Assembly: GCA_947454695.1 (NCBI GenBank)
Contig: CANGMW010000144.1
Span: 1-6,569 of the forward strand
DNA from: Comamonadaceae bacterium
Lineage (GTDB): Bacteria > Pseudomonadota > Gammaproteobacteria > Burkholderiales > Burkholderiaceae_C
DNA length: 6,569 nt
Reading direction: 5' to 3'
The first letter of the stretch is position 1. Every line of letters starts with the position of its first letter. The position numbers were made by a program, and so were the translations under genes. The notes below the pieces were generated by a model. That model had not been told where the DNA came from and made no database searches. It worked only from the letters and a program-made list of their open reading frames with translations. Positions 1 to 6,084 of this stretch are shown here, in pieces.

Positions 1-695
1 AGGGTGAGCTCGCTGAGCAAGCGCAAGTGCAATTCAATCAGGACTGGGATTTCGCCAACCACCCCATCACGCAGCCGTCGCCCGCCTCACCCACGCGGGA
101 ACGGGTACAAGCCGCCCGAACCGATGAGGACTTGGCAGCACCGCCCCCAGCGGCCACACCGCAATGGGCCCAACTCATTCCCAGCGGGCCGGACCAGGAA
201 GACGACACGCTGTACGCCTTGCTGATCTCCAGCTGCTTCAACGCCAAGTCGCGCATTCTGGCGGTCACCCCCTACTTTGTGCCGGACGCCACCTTGCTCA
301 TGGCGCTTACCCTGGCCGCGCGCCGGGGCGTGCAGGTGGATGTGCTGCTGCCGCAAAAATCCAACCACCGGCTGGCCGACCTGTCCCGCCCGGCGGCCAT
401 GCGCGAGTTGACGGCGGCCGGTGGCCGCGTGTGGCTGATGCCGCAGATGATCCATGCCAAAGCGGTGATCGTCGATGACGACCTGGCCCTGGTGGGCTCC
501 GCCAATCTGGACGAGCGCAGCCTCTTTCTCAATTACGAATTGATGGTGGCATTTTTCAACACGGCCGATGTGCAGCAATTTGCCCAATGGATTGAGCGCC
601 ACCAAAAACAAGCCAGCGCCTATGTGGCGGACAAACCCGGCGTGCTGCGTGAGTTTGGTGAAGGCCTGATTCGCTGGCTGGCTTTTCAGTTGTAG
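1..695 (+). CDS. cls: Cardiolipin synthase (phospholipase D family), 3' part
   Basis: This is the C-terminal 230 residues of a cardiolipin synthase; the frame is open from base 3 at the window edge, so the true start lies upstream. The enzyme joins two phosphatidylglycerol molecules (or uses a related phosphatidyl donor) to make cardiolipin at the inner membrane. The second phospholipase D HKD motif is visible at 453-506: His, Lys two residues later, Asp six further on, then Gly-Ser-x-Asn. It is followed by LDERSLFLNYE, a typical Cls context. Upstream are TPYFVPD and GVQVDVLLP, also usual for Cls. The first HKD motif must lie before the window, and the DWDFA near the window start matches the segment that follows it in ClsA-type enzymes. 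A Pro/Ala-rich stretch separates it from the catalytic half. ureD follows after 38 bases on the same strand with no visible terminator between, so read-through is possible. The family call is firm; the exact Cls subtype is not. Confidence 0.88.
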   Translation, partial: GELAEQAQVQFNQDWDFANHPITQPSPASPTRERVQAARTDEDLAAPPPAATPQWAQLIPSGPDQEDDTLYALLISSCFNAKSRILAVTPYFVPDATLLMALTLAARRGVQVDVLLPQKSNHRLADLSRPAAMRELTAAGGRVWLMPQMIHAKAVIVDDDLALVGSANLDERSLFLNYELMVAFFNTADVQQFAQWIERHQKQASAYVADKPGVLREFGEGLIRWLAFQL

Positions 696-733
696 GCGCA
701 GTTCAGCGCCCCACAGCGGATAGACTCGAAGCC

Positions 734-1564
734 ATGGCTTGGCATGCATCTTTGAACATTGATTACTCGCGTCGCGACGACACGACCGTGGCGCACTACG
801 CACACCAGGGGCCGCTGCGAATTTTGCAAAGCCTCTACCCGGAAGGCCCCTCGGTATGCCACAACGTGCTGGTGCATCCGCCCGGCGGCCTGGTGGGCGG
901 CGACACGCTGGACATCCGGGTCAAGGTGCAGCCGCAGGCGCACGCACTGATCACCACGCCGGGAGCTACCCGTTTTTACCGCTCCGCCACCGAAGTGGCG
1001 CGGCAGACCGTGCATGCGCAGCTCGCGTCTGACGCCCGCCTCGAGTGGTTGCCCCTGGAAGCGCTGGCCTACAACCAATGTCTGGCCGAGAACAAGGCCG
1101 TGTTTGAACTCGCACCCGGTGCTGAGCTGCTGGGCTGGGACATCACCGCTTTGGGCTTGCCGACCGCCAACTTGCCATTCGAGCAGGGCAGTTTTTCACA
1201 GCACATCGAAGTGCCCGGCGTGTGGCTGGAAAAAGGCCAGCTGCGCGCAGACGATGTGCGCTTGATGAACAGCCCGCTGGGCTTGAACGGCCACTGCTGC
1301 ATGGCCAGCTTGTTTTTTGTCAGCGGCAGCGCCATCGACAAAACCCGACGCGATCAGGCGCTGCATGACGTGCGCGAGCTCATGCAGGCCCATGCCTTGC
1401 GCGCCAGTGCCGGCGCAACGTCACCGCACCCGCAGGTGCTGCTGGTGCGGGTACTCGCGCCCTTGGTCGAGCCTGCGATGGGCTTGCTCAAAAGCCTGCA
1501 TGCGCAATGGCGCGCCAGCCTGTGGGATTTGCACACCGCCGCGCCGCGGGTGTGGAGTACGTGA
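734..1564 (+). CDS. ureD: Urease accessory protein UreD (UreH)
   Basis: This cytoplasmic protein of 276 residues is the usual full length for UreD. In the known family, UreD binds the urease apoprotein and, with UreF and UreG, delivers nickel to its active site. Family hallmarks are visible: HPPGGLVGGD at residues 48-57, TTPGATRFYRS at 74-84, LEWLPLE at 103-109, and the C-terminal LLVRVLAPLVEP followed by a short tail ending PRVWST. The ATG at 734 gives the expected N-terminus, but the sequence before it has no good Shine-Dalgarno, so translation may be weak or coupled to the upstream cardiolipin synthase gene. The gene reads toward the urea transporter operon on the other strand and stops 45 bases from the end of urtE. 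Urease subunit genes, which usually follow ureD directly, are not present here. The reading frame is intact with no sign of decay. Confidence 0.93.
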   Translation: MAWHASLNIDYSRRDDTTVAHYAHQGPLRILQSLYPEGPSVCHNVLVHPPGGLVGGDTLDIRVKVQPQAHALITTPGATRFYRSATEVARQTVHAQLASDARLEWLPLEALAYNQCLAENKAVFELAPGAELLGWDITALGLPTANLPFEQGSFSQHIEVPGVWLEKGQLRADDVRLMNSPLGLNGHCCMASLFFVSGSAIDKTRRDQALHDVRELMQAHALRASAGATSPHPQVLLVRVLAPLVEPAMGLLKSLHAQWRASLWDLHTAAPRVWST

Positions 1565-1574
1565 GTCAGTCAAC

Positions 1575-1617
1575 CGATCTGCGCGCTGCCGCACCGGGCA
1601 GCGCTTGAATCAGATCG
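1575..1617. terminator. Hairpin between convergent ureD and urtE, probable bidirectional terminator
   Basis: An 8-bp perfect stem, GCGCTGCC (1583-1590) with GGCAGCGC (1597-1604), encloses a 6-base loop. A second, outer stem of 7 bp, CGATCTG (1575-1581) with CAGATCG (1611-1617), brackets it through an asymmetric internal loop. The outer arm overlaps the urtE stop codon. No long T-run follows on either strand, so it is not a textbook intrinsic terminator. Its position between two converging genes suggests termination in both directions or protection of both 3' ends. Confidence 0.5.
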
Positions 1618-2302
1618 CCACCATCTCGCGGATGCGGTCGGTCTCCATGTTGACACCCAGACCACTGGCCAGCACCGCGCCGCGTTCCATCACCACATAG
1701 TCATCGGCCAGTTCACGGGCAAAGTCGTAGTACTGCTCGACCAGCAGAATGGCCATGTCACCCCGGTCGGCCAGCATGCGGATGACGCGACCGATATCTT
1801 TGATGATGCTGGGCTGAATGCCTTCGGTGGGTTCGTCCAGCACCAAAAGCTTGGGGCCGGCGGCCAGGGCGCGCGCAATGGCCAGTTGTTGTTGTTGACC
1901 GCCCGACAAATCGCCCCCGCGACGGTGCAACATTTGCTTGAGCACCGGGAACAATTCAAACAGCTCCTGCGGAATCGGCGTGCCCGCTTTTTTGTAGGCC
2001 AGGCCCATGGCCAGGTTTTCCTGCACCGTCAGGCGCGCAAAAATTTCGCGGCCCTGCGGCACAAAGCCGATACCCGCACGGGCCCGCTCATAGGGCGTGA
2101 AGTTCTGAATAGCCTGGCCATCGAACTCGATGCTGCCGCTGCGAATGGGCACCAAGCCCATGAGCGACTTGAGCAGCGTGGTTTTGCCCACACCGTTGCG
2201 CCCCAGGATGACCGACACCTTGCCCGGCGTTGCTTGCAGGCTCACATCGCGCAGGATGTGGGAGCCGCCATAGTATTGGTTGATATTGTTAATGGTGAGC
2301 AT
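1610..2302 (-). CDS. urtE: Urea ABC transporter ATP-binding protein UrtE
   Basis: This is a 230-residue cytoplasmic ATPase, the LivF-like subunit of the urea importer, and its length is normal for UrtE. The nucleotide-binding motifs are in order: Walker A GRNGVGKTT at residues 34-42, the Q-loop glutamine in FVPQGREIF near 83, the signature LSGGQQQQ at 132-139, and Walker B LLVLDEP at 152-158, followed by TEGIQPS. The switch position reads LLVEQYYDFARELADDYV, with Gln where many ABC ATPases have His; this is normal for the LivF/UrtE branch. UrtE versus LivF is decided by the NINQYYGGSHIL start, the EQYYDFA segment and the urt neighbours. It is the last gene of the operon, separated from urtD by 88 bases. 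The start at 2302 has a GAGG ribosome binding site (2311-2314) at 8-base spacing, and this site lies inside a 9-bp hairpin stem. Confidence 0.95.
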   Translation of the reverse strand: MLTINNINQYYGGSHILRDVSLQATPGKVSVILGRNGVGKTTLLKSLMGLVPIRSGSIEFDGQAIQNFTPYERARAGIGFVPQGREIFARLTVQENLAMGLAYKKAGTPIPQELFELFPVLKQMLHRRGGDLSGGQQQQLAIARALAAGPKLLVLDEPTEGIQPSIIKDIGRVIRMLADRGDMAILLVEQYYDFARELADDYVVMERGAVLASGLGVNMETDRIREMVAI

Positions 2303-2305
2303 GGT

Positions 2306-2338
2306 TTTCGCCTCGATGGGCCGCCCCTAGAGGCGAAA
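2306..2338 (-). promoter_or_regulatory. Hairpin that sequesters the urtE ribosome binding site
   Basis: TTTCGCCTC at 2306-2314 is perfectly complementary to GAGGCGAAA at 2330-2338, with a 15-base loop. In the urtE message the downstream arm reads GAGGCGAAA and contains the GAGG Shine-Dalgarno, 8 bases before the ATG. When folded, the ribosome site is paired. This could lower urtE translation or make it depend on ribosomes or RNA factors arriving from urtD. The complementarity is directly visible; the regulatory effect is inferred. Confidence 0.5.
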
Positions 2339-2388
2339 CGCCCCCTCGGGGGGCAGCGCAGTACACAAAGTGACAAGCGTGGGGGCTC
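2315..2388. repeat. GC-rich palindromic intergenic element in the urtD-urtE gap (probable dispersed Comamonadaceae repeat)
   Basis: The 88-base gap between urtD and urtE is filled by a C/G-run-rich element. Read on the - strand it contains, in order, GAGCCCCCACGCTTGTCAC, a GCTGCCCCCCGAGGGGGC hairpin and GGGGCGGCCC. From memory, this modular pattern recurs between genes in many Comamonadaceae genomes, in both orientations and with small changes. Only one copy is in this window, so repetition cannot be shown here, and the boundaries are approximate. It could act as an mRNA 3'-end stabiliser, a weak attenuator or a nonautonomous REP-like element. Confidence 0.5.
2340..2354 (-). other. Short GC-only hairpin, possible attenuator before urtE
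   Basis: GCCCCC (2340-2345) pairs with GGGGGC (2349-2354) across a 3-base loop, making a 6-bp all-GC stem. On the - strand it is followed by GTTTCG, only three T residues, so it would be at best a weak terminator. It sits just after urtD and just before the stem that hides the urtE ribosome site, so it could reduce transcription into urtE. Confidence 0.4.
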
Positions 2389-2390
2389 AT

Positions 2391-3272
2391 TCAGCGCCCC
2401 AAATAGACTTCGATGACGCGCTCATCAGACTGCACCTGGTCCAGCGTGCCTTGCGCCAGCACCGAGCCGTCGCACAGCACCGTGACGATGTCGCTGATGG
2501 CGCGGATAAAACTCATGTCGTGCTCCACCACCATGAGCGAGTGCTTGCCCTTGAGGGTCAAGAACAGCTCGGCGGTACGCGCCGTTTCGTCATCGGTCAT
2601 GCCGGCCACCGGCTCGTCGAGCAAGAGCAATTTGGGGTCTTGCATCAAGAGCATGCCGATCTCCAACCACTGCTTCTGGCCGTGGCTCAGGTTGCCGGCC
2701 TGCCGGTGCACGCTGTCGGCCAGGTGGATGGTGTGCAGCACGTCGGCCAGGCGGTCCGATTGCGTGGAGTCCAAACGGAAGAACAGAGACGAGGTGACGC
2801 CCTTGTGCGTCTTGAGGGCGAGCTCTAGGTTCTCGAACACGCTGAGCTGCTCAAACACGGTGGGCTTTTGGAACTTACGCCCAATGCCCAGCTGGGCGAT
2901 TTGCGGTTCGTTGTAGCGCAACAGGTCAATCGTGCTGCCAAAAAAGACACGGCCTTCATCGGGGCGCGTCTTGCCGGTGATGATGTCCATCATCGTGGTC
3001 TTGCCCGCGCCATTGGGGCCGATGATGCAACGCAACTCGCCGGGCGCAATGTCCAGCGACAAACCATTGATCGCTTTGAAGCCATCAAAGCTCACGCTCA
3101 CGTCTTCCAGGTACAAGATGCGGCCGTGCGTGACATCGACCTCGCCGGCCTGATGCACCCGCCCGAAGCCTGCGGCGCGGCCGCCCGACTCGGTGTTGTG
3201 TTGTGTGTTTTGCAGCGCAGCCATGCGGGCTTGCACCCGTTGCGCGCCTTGTTCGAGCAGATCGGGCGTCAT
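2391..3272 (-). CDS. urtD: Urea ABC transporter ATP-binding protein UrtD
   Basis: This is a 293-residue cytoplasmic ATPase, the LivG-like subunit that pairs with UrtE to power urea import. Walker A GPNGAGKTT is at residues 85-93. The segment IGRKFQKPTVFEQLSVFENLELAL at 130-153 carries the Q-loop and is characteristic of UrtD. The signature LSHGQKQWLEIG is at 195-206, Walker B LLLLDEP at 215-221 and the switch His at 251 in VVEHDM. The LSHGQ signature, with His in place of the common Gly, is usual for UrtD. The ABC domain proper begins near residue 51, so about 50 residues form an N-terminal extension, rich in Gln, Gly and Ala. The ATG at 3272 overlaps the urtC stop as ATGA and has a GGGAG ribosome site (3282-3286) 9 bases upstream, which supports the long start. 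A start at Met17 remains possible. Confidence 0.95.
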   Translation of the reverse strand: MTPDLLEQGAQRVQARMAALQNTQHNTESGGRAAGFGRVHQAGEVDVTHGRILYLEDVSVSFDGFKAINGLSLDIAPGELRCIIGPNGAGKTTMMDIITGKTRPDEGRVFFGSTIDLLRYNEPQIAQLGIGRKFQKPTVFEQLSVFENLELALKTHKGVTSSLFFRLDSTQSDRLADVLHTIHLADSVHRQAGNLSHGQKQWLEIGMLLMQDPKLLLLDEPVAGMTDDETARTAELFLTLKGKHSLMVVEHDMSFIRAISDIVTVLCDGSVLAQGTLDQVQSDERVIEVYLGR

Positions 3273-4384
3273 GCGGCAGTGCTCCCACCTTGTTTGATTT
3301 TTTTAGCCAGACCGACAATGCCGTCCGGCAAAAAGAGCGTCACACCAATGAAGAGGGCGCCTAAGAAATACAACCAGAACTCGGGGTAAGCCACGGTGAG
3401 CCAGCTCTTGGCGCCGTTGACCACCAGCGCGCCCACGATCGGGCCGATCAAAGTCGCGCGCCCGCCCACCGCTGCCCAGATGGCCATCTCGATGGAGTTG
3501 GCCGGGCTCATCTCGCCGGGGTTGATGATGCCCACTTGCGGCACATACAAGGCGCCGGCAATGCCGCACATGATGGCCGAGATCGTCCAGATGGTGAGCT
3601 TGTAGCCCACCGGCGAATAGCCCGAGAACATGACACGGCTCTCGGCATCGCGGATGGCTTGCAACACCCGCCCGAACTTGCTGGCCACCAGCCAACGGGC
3701 CATCAGAAAAAACAGCAACAGCGTGAGCCCGGTGATGACGAACAGCGTCATGCGCATGGTGGGCGTGGCAATCGGAATATCCAGAATTCGCTTGAAATCG
3801 GTGAAGCCGTTGTTGCCGCCAAAGCCGGTTTCATTGCGAAAGAACAGCAGCATGGCCGCAAAGGTCATGGCCTGGGTGATGATGGAGAAGTACACGCCCT
3901 TGATGCGCGAGCGGAAGGCGAAGAAGCCAAACACAAACGCCACCAGACCCGGCACCGCCACAATCAAAAACAGCGTGGCGATGAAGCTGTCGCTGAAGGT
4001 CCAGTGCCAGGGCAAGGTCTTCCAGTCCAGGAACACCATGAAGTCGGGCAGGTTGCTTTTGTAGTTTCCATCCAGCCCGATCTGGCGCATCAGGTACATG
4101 CCCATGGCATAACCACCCAGCGCAAAAAACAAGCCGTGGCCCAAGCTCAGGATGCCGGTGTAACCCCAGATCAAGTCCATGGCCAGCGCGCAGATGGCGT
4201 AACACATGATGCGCGCACACAGCGCCACCGCATAGTCACTCATGTGCAGGACACTGCCCGCCGGCACCACCAGGTTCAGCAGCGGCGCCACCCCGCACAC
4301 CACCAGCAAAGCCAGCACAAACGCCGTCCAGCCGGTGCGGGACAACACAGATTTTTTAGCCATTAAACGGAGTTCGGTATTCAT
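3269..4384 (-). CDS. urtC: Urea ABC transporter permease UrtC
   Basis: This 371-residue inner-membrane protein is the LivM-like half of the urea channel. It has many hydrophobic segments, for example near residues 19-40, 51-72, 83-99, 134-157, 211-231, 263-285 and 337-355. The family motif GYTGILSLGHG lies at 74-84, RSRIKGVYFSIITQA at 158-172, and GGNNGFTDF at 189-197. The latter resembles the GGxxG(F/L)T(D/G) signature seen in UrtC. A cytoplasmic coupling loop, RVLQAIRDAESRVMFSGY, follows. The ATG at 4384 overlaps the urtB stop by 4 bases and has a strong AAAGGA ribosome site 8 bases upstream, so this start is preferred over Met8. The stop overlaps the urtD start in the same way. It probably pairs with UrtB to form the transmembrane pore used by UrtD/UrtE. 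Confidence 0.95.
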   Translation of the reverse strand: MNTELRLMAKKSVLSRTGWTAFVLALLVVCGVAPLLNLVVPAGSVLHMSDYAVALCARIMCYAICALAMDLIWGYTGILSLGHGLFFALGGYAMGMYLMRQIGLDGNYKSNLPDFMVFLDWKTLPWHWTFSDSFIATLFLIVAVPGLVAFVFGFFAFRSRIKGVYFSIITQAMTFAAMLLFFRNETGFGGNNGFTDFKRILDIPIATPTMRMTLFVITGLTLLLFFLMARWLVASKFGRVLQAIRDAESRVMFSGYSPVGYKLTIWTISAIMCGIAGALYVPQVGIINPGEMSPANSIEMAIWAAVGGRATLIGPIVGALVVNGAKSWLTVAYPEFWLYFLGALFIGVTLFLPDGIVGLAKKIKQGGSTAA

Positions 4385-5949
4385 ACTTCCCGTCCTTTCA
4401 TGGCGAAGATGCCTTGAGGACGTTTCTGGATAAAGATGATGATAAAAACCAGCACCGCGATCTTGGCCAGTACGGCGCCGGTCAGGCCTTCAAGCAATTT
4501 GTTGAGCAGGCCCAGGCCGAGTGCCGCATACACCGTGCCGGCCAGTTGACCCACGCCGCCGAGCACCACCACCATGAAGGCGTCCACGATGTAGCCTTGG
4601 CCGAGGTCAGGACCCACATTGCCAATCTGGCTCAGCGCGCAACCCGCCAGGCCGGCAATGCCCGAGCCCAGCGCAAAAGCATAGGTATCCACCCTTGCGG
4701 TGTTCACGCCCATGCACGAGGCAATCGGGCGGTTCTGCGTGACGCCGCGCACAAACAAGCCCAGGCGCGTTCGCGAGATCAGCCAGGCCACTGCGAACAA
4801 AACCGCCAAGGCAAAGCCAATGATGACCAGCCGGTTAAAGGGCAACGACAGGTTGCCCAGCACTTGCACACCGCCGCTCATCCAGCGCGGGTTTTCAACG
4901 CCCACGTTTTGCGCACCAAACACGCTGCGCACCAGCTGCATGAGCATCAGGCTGATGCCCCAGGTGGCCAGCAGCGTCTCCAGCGGACGGCCGTAGAGGA
5001 AACGGATCACCCCACGCTCCAGCGCCGCGCCCATCAGCGCCGACGCCAAAAACGCCACCGGCACTGCGACCAGCAAATACCAGTCAAAAGCACCGGGGAA
5101 ATAGGTGTGGAACACGCCCTGCACCACATAGGTCGCGTAGGCGCCGATCATCATCAGCTCACCGTGCGCCATGTTGATCACGCCCATCAAACCATAGGTG
5201 ATGGCCAGGCCCAGTGCTACCAGCAACAGGATGGAGCCCAGACTCAGGCCGCTGAAGATGGCGCCCAGCCGGTCACCCCAGGCCAGGGCGGACTCGACTT
5301 TTTTGAGGGCGGCTGACAAGGCAGCTTTCACTTCTGCATCGGTCTCGATGGCCAGGCGTTCCAGCAACAAGGTCTTGGTGCTGGCTTGCGTGCTGCCCAT
5401 GAGCACCCCACTGGCTTGCAGACGCAGCGCCTTGTCGTCGCTGGCCAGCAAAATGGCCGCGCGCACCAGGGCCAGTTCGGTTTTGATGGTCTCGTTGGTC
5501 TCAGCGGCCAGCGCTTTGTCGATCAAGGGCAGACGGCTGGCGTCCACCTCGGTTTGCAAGGTTTTGACTGCCTCACGGCGGGTCTTGTCGTCTTTGGAGA
5601 AGAGGCGCAGCATGGCCAGTGCGTTGTCGATCTCCGAGCGCATGCGGTTGTTGCTCACCACATCATCCGCACCTTCGGGCAGCGCCACGGCAGCGCCGGT
5701 CACGGGGTCGCTCACTTGATCGCCCTGCACCATCACCACGGTGTTGCCGCCGACTTTCACGGCGTCTTGCGACAAGGCTTGCAAAAACACCATCAGCCGT
5801 TCATCGGCGTTGGGCAAGGCTTTGTTCAAGGCTTCCAGGCGGGCATCGGTCTCGCCGATGGCGATCCCCTGCACCTCTGCAGGGGTTAGCGCTTGGGCCG
5901 ACAAGACCAGGCCTGTGGCCAGCGCGATCAGAATTTTTTTCATCAGCAT
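4381..5949 (-). CDS. urtB: Urea ABC transporter permease UrtB with secreted N-terminal HEAT-like domain
   Basis: This 522-residue protein is the LivH-like half of the urea channel. It starts with a signal peptide (MLMKKILIALATGLVLSAQA, likely cleaved after residue 20). About 200 residues of helical, soluble sequence follow, predicted to be periplasmic. Residues 122-168 and 172-220 look like HEAT-type helix pairs (ARRLxxL...L.L..E...EVK..L..AL pattern). The permease domain runs from about 230 to 516, with GVINMAHGE at 256-264 and FMVVVLGGVGQLAGT at 458-472, both LivH/UrtB hallmarks. A start at 5949 is chosen because an AGG ribosome site lies 7 bases upstream and a good signal peptide follows; the open frame extends to a TTG at 6045, inside a hairpin, which is not convincing. 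An alternative ATG is two codons downstream at 5943. The gene lies 135 bases after urtA and overlaps urtC by 4 bases. Confidence 0.93.
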   Translation of the reverse strand: MLMKKILIALATGLVLSAQALTPAEVQGIAIGETDARLEALNKALPNADERLMVFLQALSQDAVKVGGNTVVMVQGDQVSDPVTGAAVALPEGADDVVSNNRMRSEIDNALAMLRLFSKDDKTRREAVKTLQTEVDASRLPLIDKALAAETNETIKTELALVRAAILLASDDKALRLQASGVLMGSTQASTKTLLLERLAIETDAEVKAALSAALKKVESALAWGDRLGAIFSGLSLGSILLLVALGLAITYGLMGVINMAHGELMMIGAYATYVVQGVFHTYFPGAFDWYLLVAVPVAFLASALMGAALERGVIRFLYGRPLETLLATWGISLMLMQLVRSVFGAQNVGVENPRWMSGGVQVLGNLSLPFNRLVIIGFALAVLFAVAWLISRTRLGLFVRGVTQNRPIASCMGVNTARVDTYAFALGSGIAGLAGCALSQIGNVGPDLGQGYIVDAFMVVVLGGVGQLAGTVYAALGLGLLNKLLEGLTGAVLAKIAVLVFIIIFIQKRPQGIFAMKGREV

Positions 5950-5956
5950 AAAAGAA

Positions 5957-5961
5957 CCTGT
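5957..5961 (-). promoter_or_regulatory. Ribosome binding site that decides the urtB start
   Basis: On the - strand the sequence ACAGG precedes the ATG at 5949 with seven bases between. The next ATG, at 5943, would have a spacing of 13, which is too long. This favours translation of urtB from 5949. Confidence 0.5.
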
Positions 5962-6038
5962 AGGGTGGGCAGGGGAGACTTCAACAAAACCATGCCCACG
6001 CTGCAGCGCCCTTACGGTCGCCACAATCTCGCTTGAAG

Positions 6039-6070
6039 CTGCCAAGTCAGACCGAAGTCTGACTTGGCAG
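6039..6070 (-). promoter_or_regulatory. UUCG-capped 14-bp hairpin between urtA and urtB
   Basis: CTGCCAAGTCAGAC at 6039-6052 pairs perfectly with GTCTGACTTGGCAG at 6057-6070, around a 4-base loop. In the urt message the loop reads UUCG closed by a C-G pair, an unusually stable tetraloop. It begins 14 bases after the urtA stop. What follows on the - strand (CTTCAAGC) is not a T-run, so a full intrinsic terminator is unlikely. By analogy with other transporter operons, it probably protects the upstream urtA mRNA from 3' decay or causes partial termination, so that binding protein is made in excess of membrane subunits. Confidence 0.7.
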
Positions 6071-6084
6071 TTGCTTGGGAAGAA

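Noticed and set aside
87..803. 238-residue open frame on the - strand across the cardiolipin synthase gene and the ureD start
   Set aside because: It is antisense to two well-recognised proteins, has no family resemblance and is His/Arg/Gln-rich as expected for the shadow of GC-rich coding DNA.
2094..2302. Missing switch histidine in UrtE as a sign of a dead ATPase
   Set aside because: Gln at this position is normal for the LivF/UrtE branch, and all other ATPase motifs are intact.
1886..2416. 176-residue open frame on the + strand across urtE and the urtD-urtE gap
   Set aside because: It is antisense to the conserved ATPase motifs of urtE and has no family features.
3536..4366. 276-residue open frame on the + strand within urtC
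   Set aside because: Its composition (His, Gln, Arg runs) is the mirror of a hydrophobic membrane protein, and it has no ribosome site or recognisable motif.
4414..5316. 300-residue open frame on the + strand within urtB
   Set aside because: It is a shadow of the permease domain, very rich in His and Gln, with no domain or independent signals.
5999..6008. Palindrome CGCTGCAGCG in the urtA-urtB gap as an operator
   Set aside because: A 10-base GC palindrome is expected by chance in this composition, and no promoter is visible beside it.
5950..6045. Longer urtB start giving 32 extra N-terminal residues
   Set aside because: The start would be a TTG within the stable hairpin, without a ribosome site, and it would bury a clear signal peptide.
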